A stretch of 64,000 nt of DNA from Streptomyces sp. PKU-EA00015 (GCF_013387495.1 NZ_JABZEE010000002.1:1-64000), one strand, 5' to 3'. Counted from the first letter of the stretch, positions 8,738 through 18,844 are shown. Notes: generated by a model not told the origin, from the letters alone. Numbers and translations are program-made.

Positions 8738-11149
8738 ATGGCTGCCGATTTCACGGCTCACTCACCGCTCACCCTGCCCGTCCTGCCGCTGGACGACGAG
8801 GTCGTACTGCCCGGCATGGTCGTGCCGCTCGACCTGTCCGACAACGAAGTACGGGCCGCGGTCGAGGCCGCCCAGGCTGCCGCCCGCCCCTCCGGCAACA
8901 AGCCGAAGGTGCTGCTCGTTCCCCGCGTGGACGGTACATACGCCGCGACGGGTGTCCTCGGCACGGTCGAGCAGGTCGGCCGGCTGTCCGACGGCGATCC
9001 CGGCGCGCTCATCCGCGGCGTCGGCCGCGTCCGCATCGGCGCCGGGACCACCGGTCCCGGCGCGGCTCTGTGGGTCGAGGGCGCCGTGGTCGAGGAGACC
9101 GTTCCCGATCCGCTGCCCGGCGCCGTCACGGAGCTGGTCAAGGAGTACAAGGCGCTGGCCACCGACTGGCTGAAGCGGCGTGGCGCCTGGCAGGTCGTCG
9201 ACCGCGTGCAGCAGATCGAGGGGATCTCGCAGCTCGCCGACAACTCGGGGTACTCACCGTTCCTGACCACCCCCCAGAAGATCGAGCTGCTGGAGACCAC
9301 CGACCCGGTGGCCCGGCTCAAGCTCGCCACCGAGCAGCTGCGCGACCACCTGGCCGAGCAGGAGGTGGCCGAGTCGATCGCCAAGGACGTCCAGGAAGGC
9401 GTGGACAAGCAGCAGCGCGAGTTCCTGCTGCGCCGCCAGCTGGACGCCGTCCGCAAGGAGCTGCGCGAGCTCAACGGCCAGGAGGGCGAGGACGAGTCCG
9501 ACGACTACCGCGCCCGTGTCGAGGCCGCCGACCTGCCCGAGAAGGTGCGGGAGGCCGCCCTCAAGGAGGTCGAGAAGCTGGAGCGGGCGAGCGACCAGTC
9601 GCCCGAGGGCTCCTGGATCCGCACCTGGCTCGACACCGTCCTCGAACTGCCCTGGAACGAGCGCACCGAGGACGCCTACGACATCCAGGGCGCCAAGGCC
9701 ACCCTGGACGCCGAGCACGCGGGCCTGCAGGACGTGAAGGAGCGGATCACCGAGTACCTGGCGGTGCGCAAGCGGAGGGCCGAGCGCGGTCTCGGGGTCG
9801 TGGGCGGCCGCAGGGGCGGCGCGGTGCTGGCCCTCGTCGGCCCGCCCGGCGTCGGCAAGACGTCGCTCGGCGAGTCCGTGGCGCACGCGATGGGCCGCAA
9901 GTTCGTGCGCGTCGCCCTCGGCGGCGTACGGGACGAGGCGGAGATCCGGGGCCACCGGCGCACCTATGTCGGCGCCCTGCCCGGCCGTGTCGTCCGCGCG
10001 ATCAAGGAGGCCGGTTCCATGAACCCGGTCGTCCTGCTCGACGAGATCGACAAGGTCGGCTCCGATTTCCGCGGCGACCCGGCGGCGGCTCTGCTCGAAG
10101 TCCTCGACCCCGCGCAGAACCACACGTTCCGCGACCACTACCTGGAGGTCGAACTCGACCTCAGCGACGTCGTCTTCCTCGCCACCGCCAACGTGCTGGA
10201 GGCCATCCCCGAGGCCCTGCTCGACCGGATGGAGCTCGTACGGCTCGACGGCTACACCGAGGACGAGAAGATCGTCATCGCCCGGGACCACCTCGTGCCG
10301 CGCCAGCTGGACCGGGCGGGCCTGGAGCCCGGCGAGGTCACGCTGGACGACTCGGCGCTGCGCAAGCTGGCGGGGGAGTACACCCGCGAGGCGGGCGTGC
10401 GGAACCTGGAGCGGTCCATCGCGCGGCTGCTGCGCAAGGTGGCGGCCCAGCACGAACTGGGCGACCGCGAGCTGCCGTTCACCGTCACCGACGGTGAGCT
10501 GCGCGGGCTCATCGGACGGCCGCACCACGTGCCCGAGTCCGCCCAGGACCCGGCCGAGCGCCGCACCGCGGTGCCCGGTGTGGCCACCGGACTGGCGGTG
10601 ACCGGCGCGGGCGGCGACGTGCTGTTCGTCGAGGCGTCGCTCGCCGATCCGGAGACCGGCGCCGCGGGGCTGACCCTGACCGGGCAGCTCGGCGACGTGA
10701 TGAAGGAGTCCGCGCAGATCGCTCTGAGCTTCCTGCGCTCGCACGGAGCCGAGCTCGAACTGCCGGTCGCCGACCTCAAGGACCGGGGCGTGCACATCCA
10801 CTTCCCGGCGGGCGCGGTGCCCAAGGACGGCCCGAGCGCGGGCATCACGATGACCACGGCGCTCGCGTCGCTGCTCTCCGGACGCCAGGTGCGCACGGAT
10901 GTGGCGATGACCGGCGAGGTGTCGCTGACCGGCCGGGTGCTGCCCATCGGCGGCGTGAAGCAGAAGCTGCTGGCGGCGCACCGCGCGGGCATCACGACGG
11001 TCGTGATCCCCAAGCGGAACGAGGCCGATCTGGACGACGTGCCGGCCGAGATCCTCGACAAGCTGGAGGTCCACCCGGTCACGGACGTCCGGCAGGTGCT
11101 GGAGCTCGCGCTCTCCCCGGCCGAGGTGCCGGTGACGGCCGCGGCCTGA
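8738..11149 (+). CDS. lon: ATP-dependent protease Lon
   Basis: 803 residues, normal length for Lon. It has an N-terminal substrate-binding domain (about residues 6-200) with a coiled-coil segment, an AAA+ module with Walker [14 protein letters not shown] and Walker [12 protein letters not shown], and a C-terminal protease domain with catalytic Ser in [11 protein letters not shown] and Lys in [12 protein letters not shown]. The ATG follows AAGGGGAG at 8727-8734. The enzyme degrades misfolded and regulatory proteins in the cytosol. A HAIR element precedes the gene and a strong hairpin terminator follows it, so it is monocistronic. Confidence 0.98.
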   Translation: MAADFTAHSPLTLPVLPLDDEVVLPGMVVPLDLSDNEVRAAVEAAQAAARPSGNKPKVLLVPRVDGTYAATGVLGTVEQVGRLSDGDPGALIRGVGRVRIGAGTTGPGAALWVEGAVVEETVPDPLPGAVTELVKEYKALATDWLKRRGAWQVVDRVQQIEGISQLADNSGYSPFLTTPQKIELLETTDPVARLKLATEQLRDHLAEQEVAESIAKDVQEGVDKQQREFLLRRQLDAVRKELRELNGQEGEDESDDYRARVEAADLPEKVREAALKEVEKLERASDQSPEGSWIRTWLDTVLELPWNERTEDAYDIQGAKATLDAEHAGLQDVKERITEYLAVRKRRAERGLGVVGGRRGGAVLALVGPPGVGKTSLGESVAHAMGRKFVRVALGGVRDEAEIRGHRRTYVGALPGRVVRAIKEAGSMNPVVLLDEIDKVGSDFRGDPAAALLEVLDPAQNHTFRDHYLEVELDLSDVVFLATANVLEAIPEALLDRMELVRLDGYTEDEKIVIARDHLVPRQLDRAGLEPGEVTLDDSALRKLAGEYTREAGVRNLERSIARLLRKVAAQHELGDRELPFTVTDGELRGLIGRPHHVPESAQDPAERRTAVPGVATGLAVTGAGGDVLFVEASLADPETGAAGLTLTGQLGDVMKESAQIALSFLRSHGAELELPVADLKDRGVHIHFPAGAVPKDGPSAGITMTTALASLLSGRQVRTDVAMTGEVSLTGRVLPIGGVKQKLLAAHRAGITTVVIPKRNEADLDDVPAEILDKLEVHPVTDVRQVLELALSPAEVPVTAAA

Positions 11150-11163
11150 GGACACGACGGCGC

Positions 11164-11199
11164 ACGGGCCCGGCGGTGGTGATCCACCGCCGGGCCCGT
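11164..11199 (+). terminator. Intrinsic terminator of lon
   Basis: A perfect 16-bp inverted repeat (11164-11179 with 11184-11199) around a TGAT loop, 14 bp after the lon stop codon. No T-run follows, as is usual for Streptomyces terminators. Confidence 0.85.
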
Positions 11200-11245
11200 C
11201 CCGTGCTCGCGGTCGGGCGTATCGGCCGGGTCCTCGCCTGATCGA

Positions 11246-11302
11246 CGGTCCCGCACCATGGCCGGACCAGTCCCCTGCTCGCGGTCCCGCACAATGGACG
11301 GA
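11246..11302 (+). repeat. 21-bp imperfect direct repeat before the pentapeptide gene
   Basis: CGGTCCCGCACCATGGCCGGA at 11246-11266 recurs at 11282-11302 with two substitutions. The second copy contains CACAAT six bases before the ATG of the next gene, so it may be a leaderless promoter whose sequence has been duplicated. Confidence 0.6.
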
Positions 11303-12099
11303 TGACATCCCTGCAGGCCGATTGCGCGAACTGCTTCGGGCTGTGCTGTGTGGCGCTGCCCTTCACCGCCTCCGCCGACTTCGCCGTGAACAAGGACGCG
11401 GGGACACCGTGCACCCATCTCCGGGCCGACTTCGGCTGCGGCATCCACAGCCGGCTGCGCGCGAGCGGTTTCCAGGGGTGCACCGTCTACGACTGCTTCG
11501 GCGCCGGTCAGCAGGTCTCGCAGGTCACCTACGGCGGTACGGACTGGCGCCGGGCCCCGGAGACCGCCCAGCAGATGTTCCGGGTCTTCCCCGTCGTCCG
11601 GCACCTGCACGAACTGCTCTGGTACGTGAACGAGGCGCTGCGGCTCGACGCCGCCCGCGAGGTCCACGACGCGCTGCGCCGGCAACGGGAGACGATCGAG
11701 CAGCTGACCGGCCTCGACGCCGACGCGCTGCTGAAGCTGGACGTCGCGGCCCACCGCCAGGACGTGAACGTCCTGCTGCTGCGCACCAGTGAACTGGTCC
11801 GCGCGGGGAGCGGGCGCAAGAACAAGGACCGCAGGGGCGCGGACCTGATGGGTGCCCGGCTGCGCGGCGCGGATCTGCGGGGGGCGAGTCTGCGGGGCGC
11901 GTATCTCATCGCCGCCGACCTCAGCGGCGCCGATCTGCGGCAGGCCGACCTGATCGGGGCCGATCTCAGGGACGCCGACCTGTCGGGCGCGGACCTGACC
12001 GGCAGCATCTTCCTCACCCAGCCGCAGGTGAACGCGGCCCGCGGGGACGGCGCCACCCGCCTGCCGGAGGGGCTGACCCGCCCCGCGCACTGGTCGTGA
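11302..12099 (+). CDS. Cys-rich N-terminal domain plus pentapeptide-repeat protein
   Basis: 265 residues in two parts. Residues 1-60 hold a cysteine cluster (CANCFGLCC, then CTHL, GCGIH, GCTVYDCFG), which suggests a metal or Fe-S site. Residues about 175-240 are pentapeptide repeats of the A(D/N)LxG type (GADLMGARLRGADLRGASLR and on), which form a right-handed beta-helix; some such proteins mimic DNA and protect gyrase. The ATG at 11302 has no ribosome-binding site and may be leaderless. The biochemical role is unknown. Confidence 0.85.
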   Translation: MTSLQADCANCFGLCCVALPFTASADFAVNKDAGTPCTHLRADFGCGIHSRLRASGFQGCTVYDCFGAGQQVSQVTYGGTDWRRAPETAQQMFRVFPVVRHLHELLWYVNEALRLDAAREVHDALRRQRETIEQLTGLDADALLKLDVAAHRQDVNVLLLRTSELVRAGSGRKNKDRRGADLMGARLRGADLRGASLRGAYLIAADLSGADLRQADLIGADLRDADLSGADLTGSIFLTQPQVNAARGDGATRLPEGLTRPAHWS

Positions 12100-12169
12100 C
12101 GGCCGGCGCGACGGGACGGGACAGCGGGGAAGTGATCAGCGGGCGGGCCGGTGGGGCGCGACGCGGGGC

Positions 12170-13000
12170 TCAGCCGTTGGCGAGCGCCTGGAGACGGTCG
12201 TACGCGCCGTTGAACTTGTTGTGGTCGCCGACGATCGGCCCGGACGACGTGTACTGCCACATCGTGTAGTAGACCCAGCCCGCCGGGAGCTCGCCGGGCG
12301 TCGTGTTGTAGCGGGCGATCCAGAGCGGGTTGTACGCGGCGAAGCCGGAGTAGTTGCCGGTGCACTGCTTCCACCAGCTGGTCGCCGTGTAGATGACCGC
12401 GTCACGGCCGGTGCGGTACTTGTACCGGTTCAGGAAGTCCCGGATCCAGGTGACCATCCCGGACTGCGACTTGCCGTAGCAGGCCGGGCCGTACGGGTTC
12501 CACTCGATGTCGAGCGCGCCCGGCAGGGTCTTGCCGTCGCGCGACCAGCCGCCGCCGTTGTTGACGAAGTAGTCCGCCTGGGCCGCGCCGGAGGTCGTGT
12601 CCGGGGTCGCGAAGTGGTACGAGCCCCGGATCATGCCGATGTTGTACGAGCCGTTGTACTGCTGCGTGAAGTACGTGTTCTTGTAGTACGTGCCTTCGGT
12701 CGCCTTGACGTAGGCCCACTTGACGCCGCTGTTCCACAGCGCGGCCCAGTCGACGTTGCCCTGGTGGCTGGAGACGTCGACGCCCTCCGTCTGGACGGCG
12801 CGGGTGTCCGGGGGGAGGCCGCCCTGGCCGTCATGGGCGATGACGCCCATGCCCATGTGCGCCGAGCCGCGCTCGGGCTTGGGCTTGGGGTCCGCGGTGG
12901 CGGAGCCGGGGGCGACGAGGAGGAGGGAGAGGACTGCGAGGAGAGTGCCGGCCGCAGCGAGTCGCTTGCGTCCGGTCGTTCCGGATCTGTGCACGGGCAT
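12170..13000 (-). CDS. Secreted GH25 lysozyme (N,O-diacetylmuramidase type)
   Basis: 276 residues. The ATG at 12998-13000 has GGAGGC 7 nt upstream. A signal peptide is clear: Arg/Lys-rich start, LAAAGTLLAVLSLLLVAPGS core and cleavage near ATA-DP. The mature GH25 domain begins with EGVDVSSHQGNVDWAALW and has the active-site strand GALDIEWNPYG (Asp and Glu of the D-x-E pair) and ARYNTTPGE near the end. It resembles cellosyl/ACM-type Streptomyces lysozymes and should cleave peptidoglycan outside the cell, either in remodelling or against competitors. Confidence 0.93.
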   Translation of the reverse strand: MPVHRSGTTGRKRLAAAGTLLAVLSLLLVAPGSATADPKPKPERGSAHMGMGVIAHDGQGGLPPDTRAVQTEGVDVSSHQGNVDWAALWNSGVKWAYVKATEGTYYKNTYFTQQYNGSYNIGMIRGSYHFATPDTTSGAAQADYFVNNGGGWSRDGKTLPGALDIEWNPYGPACYGKSQSGMVTWIRDFLNRYKYRTGRDAVIYTATSWWKQCTGNYSGFAAYNPLWIARYNTTPGELPAGWVYYTMWQYTSSGPIVGDHNKFNGAYDRLQALANG

Positions 13001-13232
13001 GAGCGTGCCTCCGAAGACCTCGGTGGGGGAGATCTGACGATGTGTCGACATGTCGTGGCGGACCTGCATGGTGTGGACATGCCATGAAGGACGCTACGCA
13101 CGTAGAACACCCCGTGGAAGGGGGTCGCGCCGCCGCCGTTGGTCTACGCCTGCGAAATACTTGCCGAGCTGCGGCGACGCGAGCCGCCGGAAGAAACTTT
13201 CATCACCGGGAAAGCGCACGAGGGGTGCTGAC

Positions 13233-13715
13233 GTGCACGAAAGCGGTACGGCGAGTGAAGCCGACCCCAATGACAGCAGTGGTGTGGACCGCGAGTTCCT
13301 CGCGCTGGAGCGGGAGTTGTCGGTCTTCCTCCGCCGCGCGAGGGCCTCGTCCGGAGAGATGGCGCGCGAGGTCCACCCCGACCTGGAACCCGCCGCCTAC
13401 GGCCTGCTCGTACGCCTGGAGGAGGCCGGACAGCAGCGCGCCACCGAACTCGCCGGGTACTTCGGCGTCGGCAAGGCGACCATGAGCCGGCAGCTGCGGG
13501 CCCTGGAGGAACTCGGGCTGGTCACCCGTGAGCCCGACCCCGCCGACGGCCGCGCCTCCCTCGTACGGCTCACGCAGGAAGGTGTGGCGCGATTCCGTCA
13601 TGTGCGCGATGCCCGCCGCGACCGCTACCGGAGCAAGCTGGCGGGCTGGGACCGGCGCGAGGTCGCGGAACTGGCCCGGCTCCTGCACCAGCTGAACGCG
13701 CGCGCGGAGGGCTGA
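13233..13715 (+). CDS. MarR-family transcriptional regulator
   Basis: 160 residues from GTG at 13233, with GAGGGG about 10 nt upstream. The winged helix is clear: ATELAGYFGVGKATMSRQLRALEELGLV is the recognition region and REPDPADGRASLVRLT is the wing. It lies divergently from the lysozyme gene with a 230-bp gap, so it could control that gene or itself. The ligand is unknown. Confidence 0.9.
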   Translation: MHESGTASEADPNDSSGVDREFLALERELSVFLRRARASSGEMAREVHPDLEPAAYGLLVRLEEAGQQRATELAGYFGVGKATMSRQLRALEELGLVTREPDPADGRASLVRLTQEGVARFRHVRDARRDRYRSKLAGWDRREVAELARLLHQLNARAEG

Positions 13716-13746
13716 GCGCCCGGGCGGCGGCGAACGCCCGGGCGTC

Positions 13747-14547
13747 TCACAGCTCGACGAGAGCCGCCGTGGCGTCGTCGTGGAGCTTTCGGCGGACCGC
13801 GTCCGTACGCTGCCGCGCCGTCTCCAGGGCCCGCACCCGGTCGATCAGCGCCTGGGCGCCCTCCTTGCGCAGTACGCCCACGCACGCGGCCCAGTCGCCC
13901 TCCGCGAACACGTCCACCCAGCGCGACGCGCCGTCGGTCAGCGCCGCCACCGCCCGTACGTCCTCGCGCGCGACGCCGCCCGTCACCGCCCGTGCCGCCA
14001 CCGCCGGGTCGGCCGCCGCCGTGAAGAACCCGCCCTCGGCGTTGCGCAGGGCGTCGGCCGACGCGTGCGTGCGCAGCGCGTCCCGGGGCAGCCGGTCGAG
14101 CCGGTCGTCCAGCACCGCCCGGACCGAGCCGTCGGCCGACTCCAGCAGCAGGGTCGAGTCGGAGAGCACCAGGTACTCCACCTCGTCGGCCGCTCCGCCC
14201 CACCGCGCGAGGACCACCGTCGCCTGGGGCGTCCGCACGTGAGAAAGGTCACAGGTGTCCCGGTGGGCGTCCGCGGTGCGCCGGATCGCGTCCGCGAGGA
14301 CGCCGGTCAGGGGCAGATCACGCCGCGAACCGGACAGTTCGACCAGGGCGCCGCCCAGTCGGGCGGTGAACCACGGAACCCCGTGCACGCATCCCGCGTC
14401 ACCCTGGGGTGGAGTCACTCCGTCCAGGACCACCAGCGTTCCGCCCTGTCCCGATGCGGGCAGAGCCACCGAGGCCCAGTCCTCGTTGAGGCGTTCCGGG
14501 GCACCGGGGGCAGTGGCGAGTTCGATGCGCATGTCCACAGTCTGCAT
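13747..14547 (-). CDS. PP2C-like protein phosphatase family protein
   Basis: 266 residues. The pattern is PP2C/SpoIIE-like: NEDWASVALP near the start (the N-E-D metal motif), then LVVLDGVTPPQGD, VLSDSTLLLE, and GVAREDVRAVAALTDGASRWVD (a D-G-A/S motif near the end). The conserved DG dyads would bind two metal ions. The second in-frame ATG at 14532 is an alternative start. No N-terminal sensor domain and no membrane segment. The substrate is unknown; it may counter a Ser/Thr kinase. Confidence 0.75.
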   Translation of the reverse strand: MQTVDMRIELATAPGAPERLNEDWASVALPASGQGGTLVVLDGVTPPQGDAGCVHGVPWFTARLGGALVELSGSRRDLPLTGVLADAIRRTADAHRDTCDLSHVRTPQATVVLARWGGAADEVEYLVLSDSTLLLESADGSVRAVLDDRLDRLPRDALRTHASADALRNAEGGFFTAAADPAVAARAVTGGVAREDVRAVAALTDGASRWVDVFAEGDWAACVGVLRKEGAQALIDRVRALETARQRTDAVRRKLHDDATAALVEL

Positions 14548-14897
14548 GACTCCTCCGCGCCACCCTCACATCGCACCGATTGGCTCGTACCAGCAGGTCA
14601 GAGGGGTTGCTTCGACCCAAATGGACCGCTGTGCGAAGCTGCGGGCGCGCATCCTGCCAAAGGGCGGCTCCCAGGTCCAACCCACACGCCGGGAGCCGGG
14701 CGTGCCGGCGTTCGGGAAAGTTGTTCGCCAACTCAGGGATGTTGTTCACTCGTTCGGGTGGCGGAGCGGCCGATGCGCGCCTCCCTCCCAAAGGCACTGG
14801 AATGGTCGGAAGCCGTACCAGGGGTGGGGCTCTCGCGTGTGACCGGTCGTCATCTCTGCTTCATGGGTGGACGAGTCAAGCAAGATTGCGAGCACCG
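14548..14897. promoter_or_regulatory. Divergent intergenic region, PP2C-like gene / conservon
   Basis: 350 bp without a convincing gene, between divergent genes, so it must hold the conservon promoter. GTTGTTC occurs at 14719-14725 and 14741-14747, and TTCGGG flanks this pair, but I cannot assign a factor. One in-frame ATG lies here (14580), but codon use before 14898 is unlike coding sequence. Confidence 0.4.
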
Positions 14898-17800
14898 GTG
14901 CAGAAGAAGCGGCCTCGGGGCAAGGGCGACAGGCCCACTGGAACGGCAGGCGAGCTCCAGGTCCCGGCCCCTGCGGCCCCCCTGCCTCCGCAGGGACAGG
15001 GCGAAACCGTCCGGACCTCCGACGGGGCCTGCGTGTTCCCGGCGCAATCCACGGGACCCGCGCACACCACCGGTCCCGCGCCGAGCACCGGCCCCGGGCC
15101 GTCCGCGGGACCCGCGCCGAGCACCGGCCCCGCGCAGGACACCATGACCCCCTCCGGACGCCGCGCGCGCGTACGCAGCCGACTCGTCGCCGGAGTGGCG
15201 GTCGTCGGCCTCGTCGTCGTCGGCGCCGGAGCACCCGGCGTCCTCGCGACCTCCGCGGAACTGACCGAGGCCCAGCGCCTGGTGACCCTCGCCGAGCTCG
15301 ACCGCCAGGCCGTCACCCTCGCGCACTCCCTCGCCGACGAACGCGACGAGGTCACCGCCTACGTCGCCGCCGGCCGCGACTCCGCGAACGACGGCGCGGC
15401 CGGGGACGGGGACGGCGAGGCCGCGGACACGCCGAAGCTCTCCGCGACCCTCAGCGCCCGCGTCGACCGCCAGATCCGCGAGATCCGCGCCGCCGTGCCG
15501 GACGACCACGCCGACCTGCGCCGCGCACTCGCCTCCCTGCCCGGCGTGCGCCGCACCGCCCTGACCGGCACGGGCACCCCCCTGGAGGTGCACCGCGCCT
15601 ACACCGCGGTCATCAACCGCCTCCAGGCCCTCGCCGACGAGCTCGCCGAGAAGACCCCGCCGCGCGCCGCCGAGGCCACCCGCGCGCCCGCCGCGCTCGG
15701 TCTCGCCGTGGAGCAGGCGTCCGCCGCCCGCGGGCTGCTGCTCGCCGCGCTGTCCGTGCCGCGGCCCGAGACCCGGGTGACGTACGACCCGGCCACCGGC
15801 CTGCCCGTACAGACCGCCGCCGAGGACTCCGGCGCCGACGCCCGCACCCGCAACGAGCTCACCGCGGCGGCCCAGCAGGCCCGCGTCCGCGAACTCGCCG
15901 CCCTCGCCGACTTCGACCAGGCCGCGGGCAAGGACGCCCGCGACAACCTGGCCGCCACCGTCACCGGCCCCGAGGTCAAGGCCGCCGAGAGCTTTCTCGC
16001 CCGCCTCACCGACCAGCCCCGCCTCTCCGCGTCCGAGCGCGGCACCGACCGGTCCGAGCTGGAGGCCGCACTCACCGCCCGCATCGAGCAGATGCGCGGC
16101 GCCGAGACCGCACTCGCCGCCGACCGGCTGGTGCGCATCGAGCACCTGCGCGACGACGACGTCACCGCGCTCGAAGTACGCATCGCGCTCCTCGGCGGGC
16201 TGCTCGTCGTCACCATCGGCGTGCTGGCGGCCGTCTCGCGCACGCTCACCCGCCCGCTCGCCGTCCTGCGCATCGGTGCCGCACGTCTCGCGGAGTCGCC
16301 GGAGACGGAGGAGCCGGTCCGCTTCACCGGCCGCAACGACGAGTTCGCCCAGGTCGTACGGTCCCTCAACAGCCTGCACGGCACGCTGCGGGACCTCGGC
16401 GCGCGTGTCCGGCACCTCGACGCCGAACGCGGCGGCCTCACCGGCTCGGCCGAGGCGCTCGCCACCGAGTTGGCCGAGGTCCGCACCGAGCTCGGTGAGC
16501 GCGCCGAGGAGCTCACCACCGAGCTGCAGCGCCTGCGCCACACCGTTCACCACACCTTCGTCAACCTCTCGCTGCGCACGCTCGGCCTCGTCGAACGCCA
16601 GCTGGGCGTCATCGAGAAGCTGGAGGAGCGCGAGCAGGACCCCGAGAGGCTCGCCACCCTTTTCAAGCTCGACCACATGGCGACGGTCATGCGTCGGCAC
16701 AGCGAGAACCTGCTGGTCCTCGCGGGCGCCGAGCACGGCCAGGGCCATGTCGGCCCCGTCCCGCTCGTCGACGTCCTGCGCGCCGCGGTCAGCGAGATCG
16801 AGCGCTACGACCGGGTCGTCATCCAGTCCCTGCCGCCGCACGCCCAGGTCGCGGGCTTCGCCGCCGACGACCTCAGCCACTTGGTCGCCGAACTGCTGGA
16901 GAACGCCACGTCGTTCTCCCCGCCGGACGCGCAGGTCGAGATGTCGGGCTGGCTGCTGGAGAGCGGCGAGGTGATGCTCTCCGTCCAGGACGCGGGCATC
17001 GGCATGACCGAGGCGCGCATCGAGGAGCTCAACGCCCGGCTGAAGAACCCGGAGACGTACGAGAGCGACGCCGGGCGCGAGACCGAGGGGCTCGGCCTGC
17101 GGGTGGCCGCGCTGCTGGCGGCGCGTCACCGGGTACGGATCCAGCTGCGCGAGCACAAACAGGGCGGGATCACGGCGGTGGTCGTCGTCCCGGCGGCGCT
17201 GCTGCCGGACGGTCCGCCGGCGACGGCGTCCCAGCAGACGCCGGTCCCGGGCGCGGGCCCGGCGCTGACCCTGCCGGGCTCGGCGGCGGAGGCGAACTCC
17301 AACACCCTGCCCCCGAGCGCTCGCCGCCCCGCCCAGCCGGAGGGTACGTCCGCGGCGGACGGCGGCCGTGCGTCGCACGCGGAGCGGTCGGCCGACGCCG
17401 ACGCCCCCACTCCCGACGCCGACCACGCGTCCGGCGCGGGCCAGGCGGCTCCCGCCGGCTCTGCGTCGCTCGGCGCTCACGGCGCCCCGGTGGCCGACGC
17501 CGCCCCGGCCGCGCCTGCCGACGCCACGCCCGCGCCGCATGCGGACCGGGGCGCTGACGCCTCCTCGTCCGGCCTGGCGTCGCTCGCGGACCCGTTCGCC
17601 GCCGCCGTTGCGCCGTATGCGGACGGGGGTGCCGGCGCCGACCACGCCGCGTCGTCGCCCGATCCGGCGTCGCCTGCCAACTCGTTCGCCGCTGCTGAGG
17701 CGGCCGACGCCGAGCGGGCGTCCGGCGCGGGTCAGGCGGATCCCGCCGGCTCCGCGTCGCTCGCGGACCCGTTCGCCGCCGCCGTTGCGCCGTATGCGGA

Positions 17801-18365
17801 CGGGGCGCCCGCCGGCCCGTTCGCCGCTGCTGAGGCGGCCGACGCCGACCACGCGTCCCCCGTGGCAGACGGCACCACCGCTCCCGGCGCTCACGCCGAG
17901 CCCGTGGCCGACGTCGTTCACGGCGCCCCGGTGGAGCCCTTCCTCCCGGCCGACCCGTTCGTCGAGGCCGCCGAGCGGGCCGTGCGGGCCGCCGAGGGGG
18001 AGCGGGACGCGCACGAGCGGACCGCCGACGGGGAGCCCCAGGACATCGAGGAGGAGACGTTCGCCATGCGGCTGCCCGAGCAGCCTGCCGACGACGTCAC
18101 CTCGGAGCGGGTCACCGACAAGGGCCTGCCCAAACGGACCCCGAAGATCGTCGCACCGCCCACCGCGCCCGCCGGGCGCACCGGGAGCGTCGACGCCGAG
18201 GCGCTGCGGCGCCGGCTCGGCGGCTTCCATCGTGGCGCACAGGAAGGCCGACGCGACGCCGAGGCCGAGATCGCGCAGAGCGGCACGCAGCAGGCCACTC
18301 GGGCAACCGACGAGCAGAACACCGACACAGAGACGGGGGACACAGTCGAGGAGGCACGCAGTTGA
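14898..18365 (+). CDS. cvnA: CvnA-type sensor histidine kinase of a conservon
   Basis: About 1155 residues from GTG at 14898; the start is uncertain, and ATG at 15145 is the main alternative. A Pro/Gly-rich head is followed by a membrane segment (VAGVAVVGLVVVGAG), an extracytoplasmic NIT-like nitrate/nitrite-sensing domain, a second membrane segment (IALLGGLLVVTIGVLAAV), HAMP, and an HATPase domain with HLVAELLENATSFSPP, QDAGIGM and GLGLRVAALLAARH. The His phosphoacceptor box is poorly conserved, as in other conservon kinases. A tail of about 390 residues rich in Ala, Asp and Pro with internal repeats ends in a conserved block (RLPEQP, then a LRRRLGGFHRG segment). The gene is coupled to cvnB by a TTGA overlap. 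Confidence 0.9.
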   Translation: MQKKRPRGKGDRPTGTAGELQVPAPAAPLPPQGQGETVRTSDGACVFPAQSTGPAHTTGPAPSTGPGPSAGPAPSTGPAQDTMTPSGRRARVRSRLVAGVAVVGLVVVGAGAPGVLATSAELTEAQRLVTLAELDRQAVTLAHSLADERDEVTAYVAAGRDSANDGAAGDGDGEAADTPKLSATLSARVDRQIREIRAAVPDDHADLRRALASLPGVRRTALTGTGTPLEVHRAYTAVINRLQALADELAEKTPPRAAEATRAPAALGLAVEQASAARGLLLAALSVPRPETRVTYDPATGLPVQTAAEDSGADARTRNELTAAAQQARVRELAALADFDQAAGKDARDNLAATVTGPEVKAAESFLARLTDQPRLSASERGTDRSELEAALTARIEQMRGAETALAADRLVRIEHLRDDDVTALEVRIALLGGLLVVTIGVLAAVSRTLTRPLAVLRIGAARLAESPETEEPVRFTGRNDEFAQVVRSLNSLHGTLRDLGARVRHLDAERGGLTGSAEALATELAEVRTELGERAEELTTELQRLRHTVHHTFVNLSLRTLGLVERQLGVIEKLEEREQDPERLATLFKLDHMATVMRRHSENLLVLAGAEHGQGHVGPVPLVDVLRAAVSEIERYDRVVIQSLPPHAQVAGFAADDLSHLVAELLENATSFSPPDAQVEMSGWLLESGEVMLSVQDAGIGMTEARIEELNARLKNPETYESDAGRETEGLGLRVAALLAARHRVRIQLREHKQGGITAVVVVPAALLPDGPPATASQQTPVPGAGPALTLPGSAAEANSNTLPPSARRPAQPEGTSAADGGRASHAERSADADAPTPDADHASGAGQAAPAGSASLGAHGAPVADAAPAAPADATPAPHADRGADASSSGLASLADPFAAAVAPYADGGAGADHAASSPDPASPANSFAAAEAADAERASGAGQADPAGSASLADPFAAAVAPYADGAPAGPFAAAEAADADHASPVADGTTAPGAHAEPVADVVHGAPVEPFLPADPFVEAAERAVRAAEGERDAHERTADGEPQDIEEETFAMRLPEQPADDVTSERVTDKGLPKRTPKIVAPPTAPAGRTGSVDAEALRRRLGGFHRGAQEGRRDAEAEIAQSGTQQATRATDEQNTDTETGDTVEEARS
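17577..17628 (+). repeat. 52-bp direct repeat in cvnA tail, copy 1
   Basis: Identical to 17754-17805, start-to-start distance 177 bp (59 codons). It encodes ASLADPFAAAVAPYADG inside the low-complexity tail. A related segment (FAAAEAADA) is also duplicated near 17683 and 17820. Confidence 0.9.
17754..17805 (+). repeat. 52-bp direct repeat in cvnA tail, copy 2
   Basis: Second copy of the repeat at 17577-17628. In-frame, so recombination between the copies would delete or add exactly 59 residues without a frameshift. Confidence 0.9.
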
Positions 18366-18844
18366 CTGCGACCGGCACATTCGGGCTGAGCACCGAAGCC
18401 CGCAATCTGCAGTGGTTGTTGGGCAATCTGGTGGAGGAGGTGCCAGGAGTCCGCTCGGTCGCCGTCGTCTCGTCCGACGGCCTGCTCCTGCTCTCCTCCG
18501 ACCCCGCGCAGAACACGGCCCCAGCGGATCCGGCACGCCGTGACGGCCCCCGCGGCTCCAGCGCCGACCTCGCCACCATCGTCTCCGGCATCGGCAGCCT
18601 CACCATCGGCGCCGCCGGGCTGATGGACGGCGGCAAGGTGAAGCAGACCATGGTCGCCATGGACGAGGGCAGCGTCTTCGTGATGTCGATCAGCGACGGC
18701 TCCCTGCTCGGCGTACACGCCGCCCCCGACTGCGACATGAGCATCGTGGCGTACCACATGGCCCTGTTCGTCGGCCGCGCCGGACACGTACTCACCCCCG
18801 AAGTCCGCAGCGAGCTGCGCAAATCGATGGAGAGCGCCCGATGA
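18362..18844 (+). CDS. cvnB: CvnB, roadblock/LC7-domain protein
   Basis: 160 residues. The TTG start at 18362 overlaps the cvnA stop and has GGAGGC upstream. The fold is roadblock/LC7: LQWLLGNLVEEVPGVRSVAV, SSDGLLLL, then TMVAMDEGSVFVMSISDGS. In conservons this MglB-like protein acts with the Ras-like GTPase CvnD, probably as a GTPase-activating or scaffold partner. The stop overlaps cvnC (ATGA). Confidence 0.93.
   Translation: MTATGTFGLSTEARNLQWLLGNLVEEVPGVRSVAVVSSDGLLLLSSDPAQNTAPADPARRDGPRGSSADLATIVSGIGSLTIGAAGLMDGGKVKQTMVAMDEGSVFVMSISDGSLLGVHAAPDCDMSIVAYHMALFVGRAGHVLTPEVRSELRKSMESAR

Noticed and set aside
14850..18536. A 1228-codon open frame on the minus strand opposite cvnA
   Set aside because: It exists only because GC-rich third positions remove stop codons on the opposite strand. 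Its sequence is a low-complexity Arg/Gly mix, with no domains, and cvnA is clearly real.
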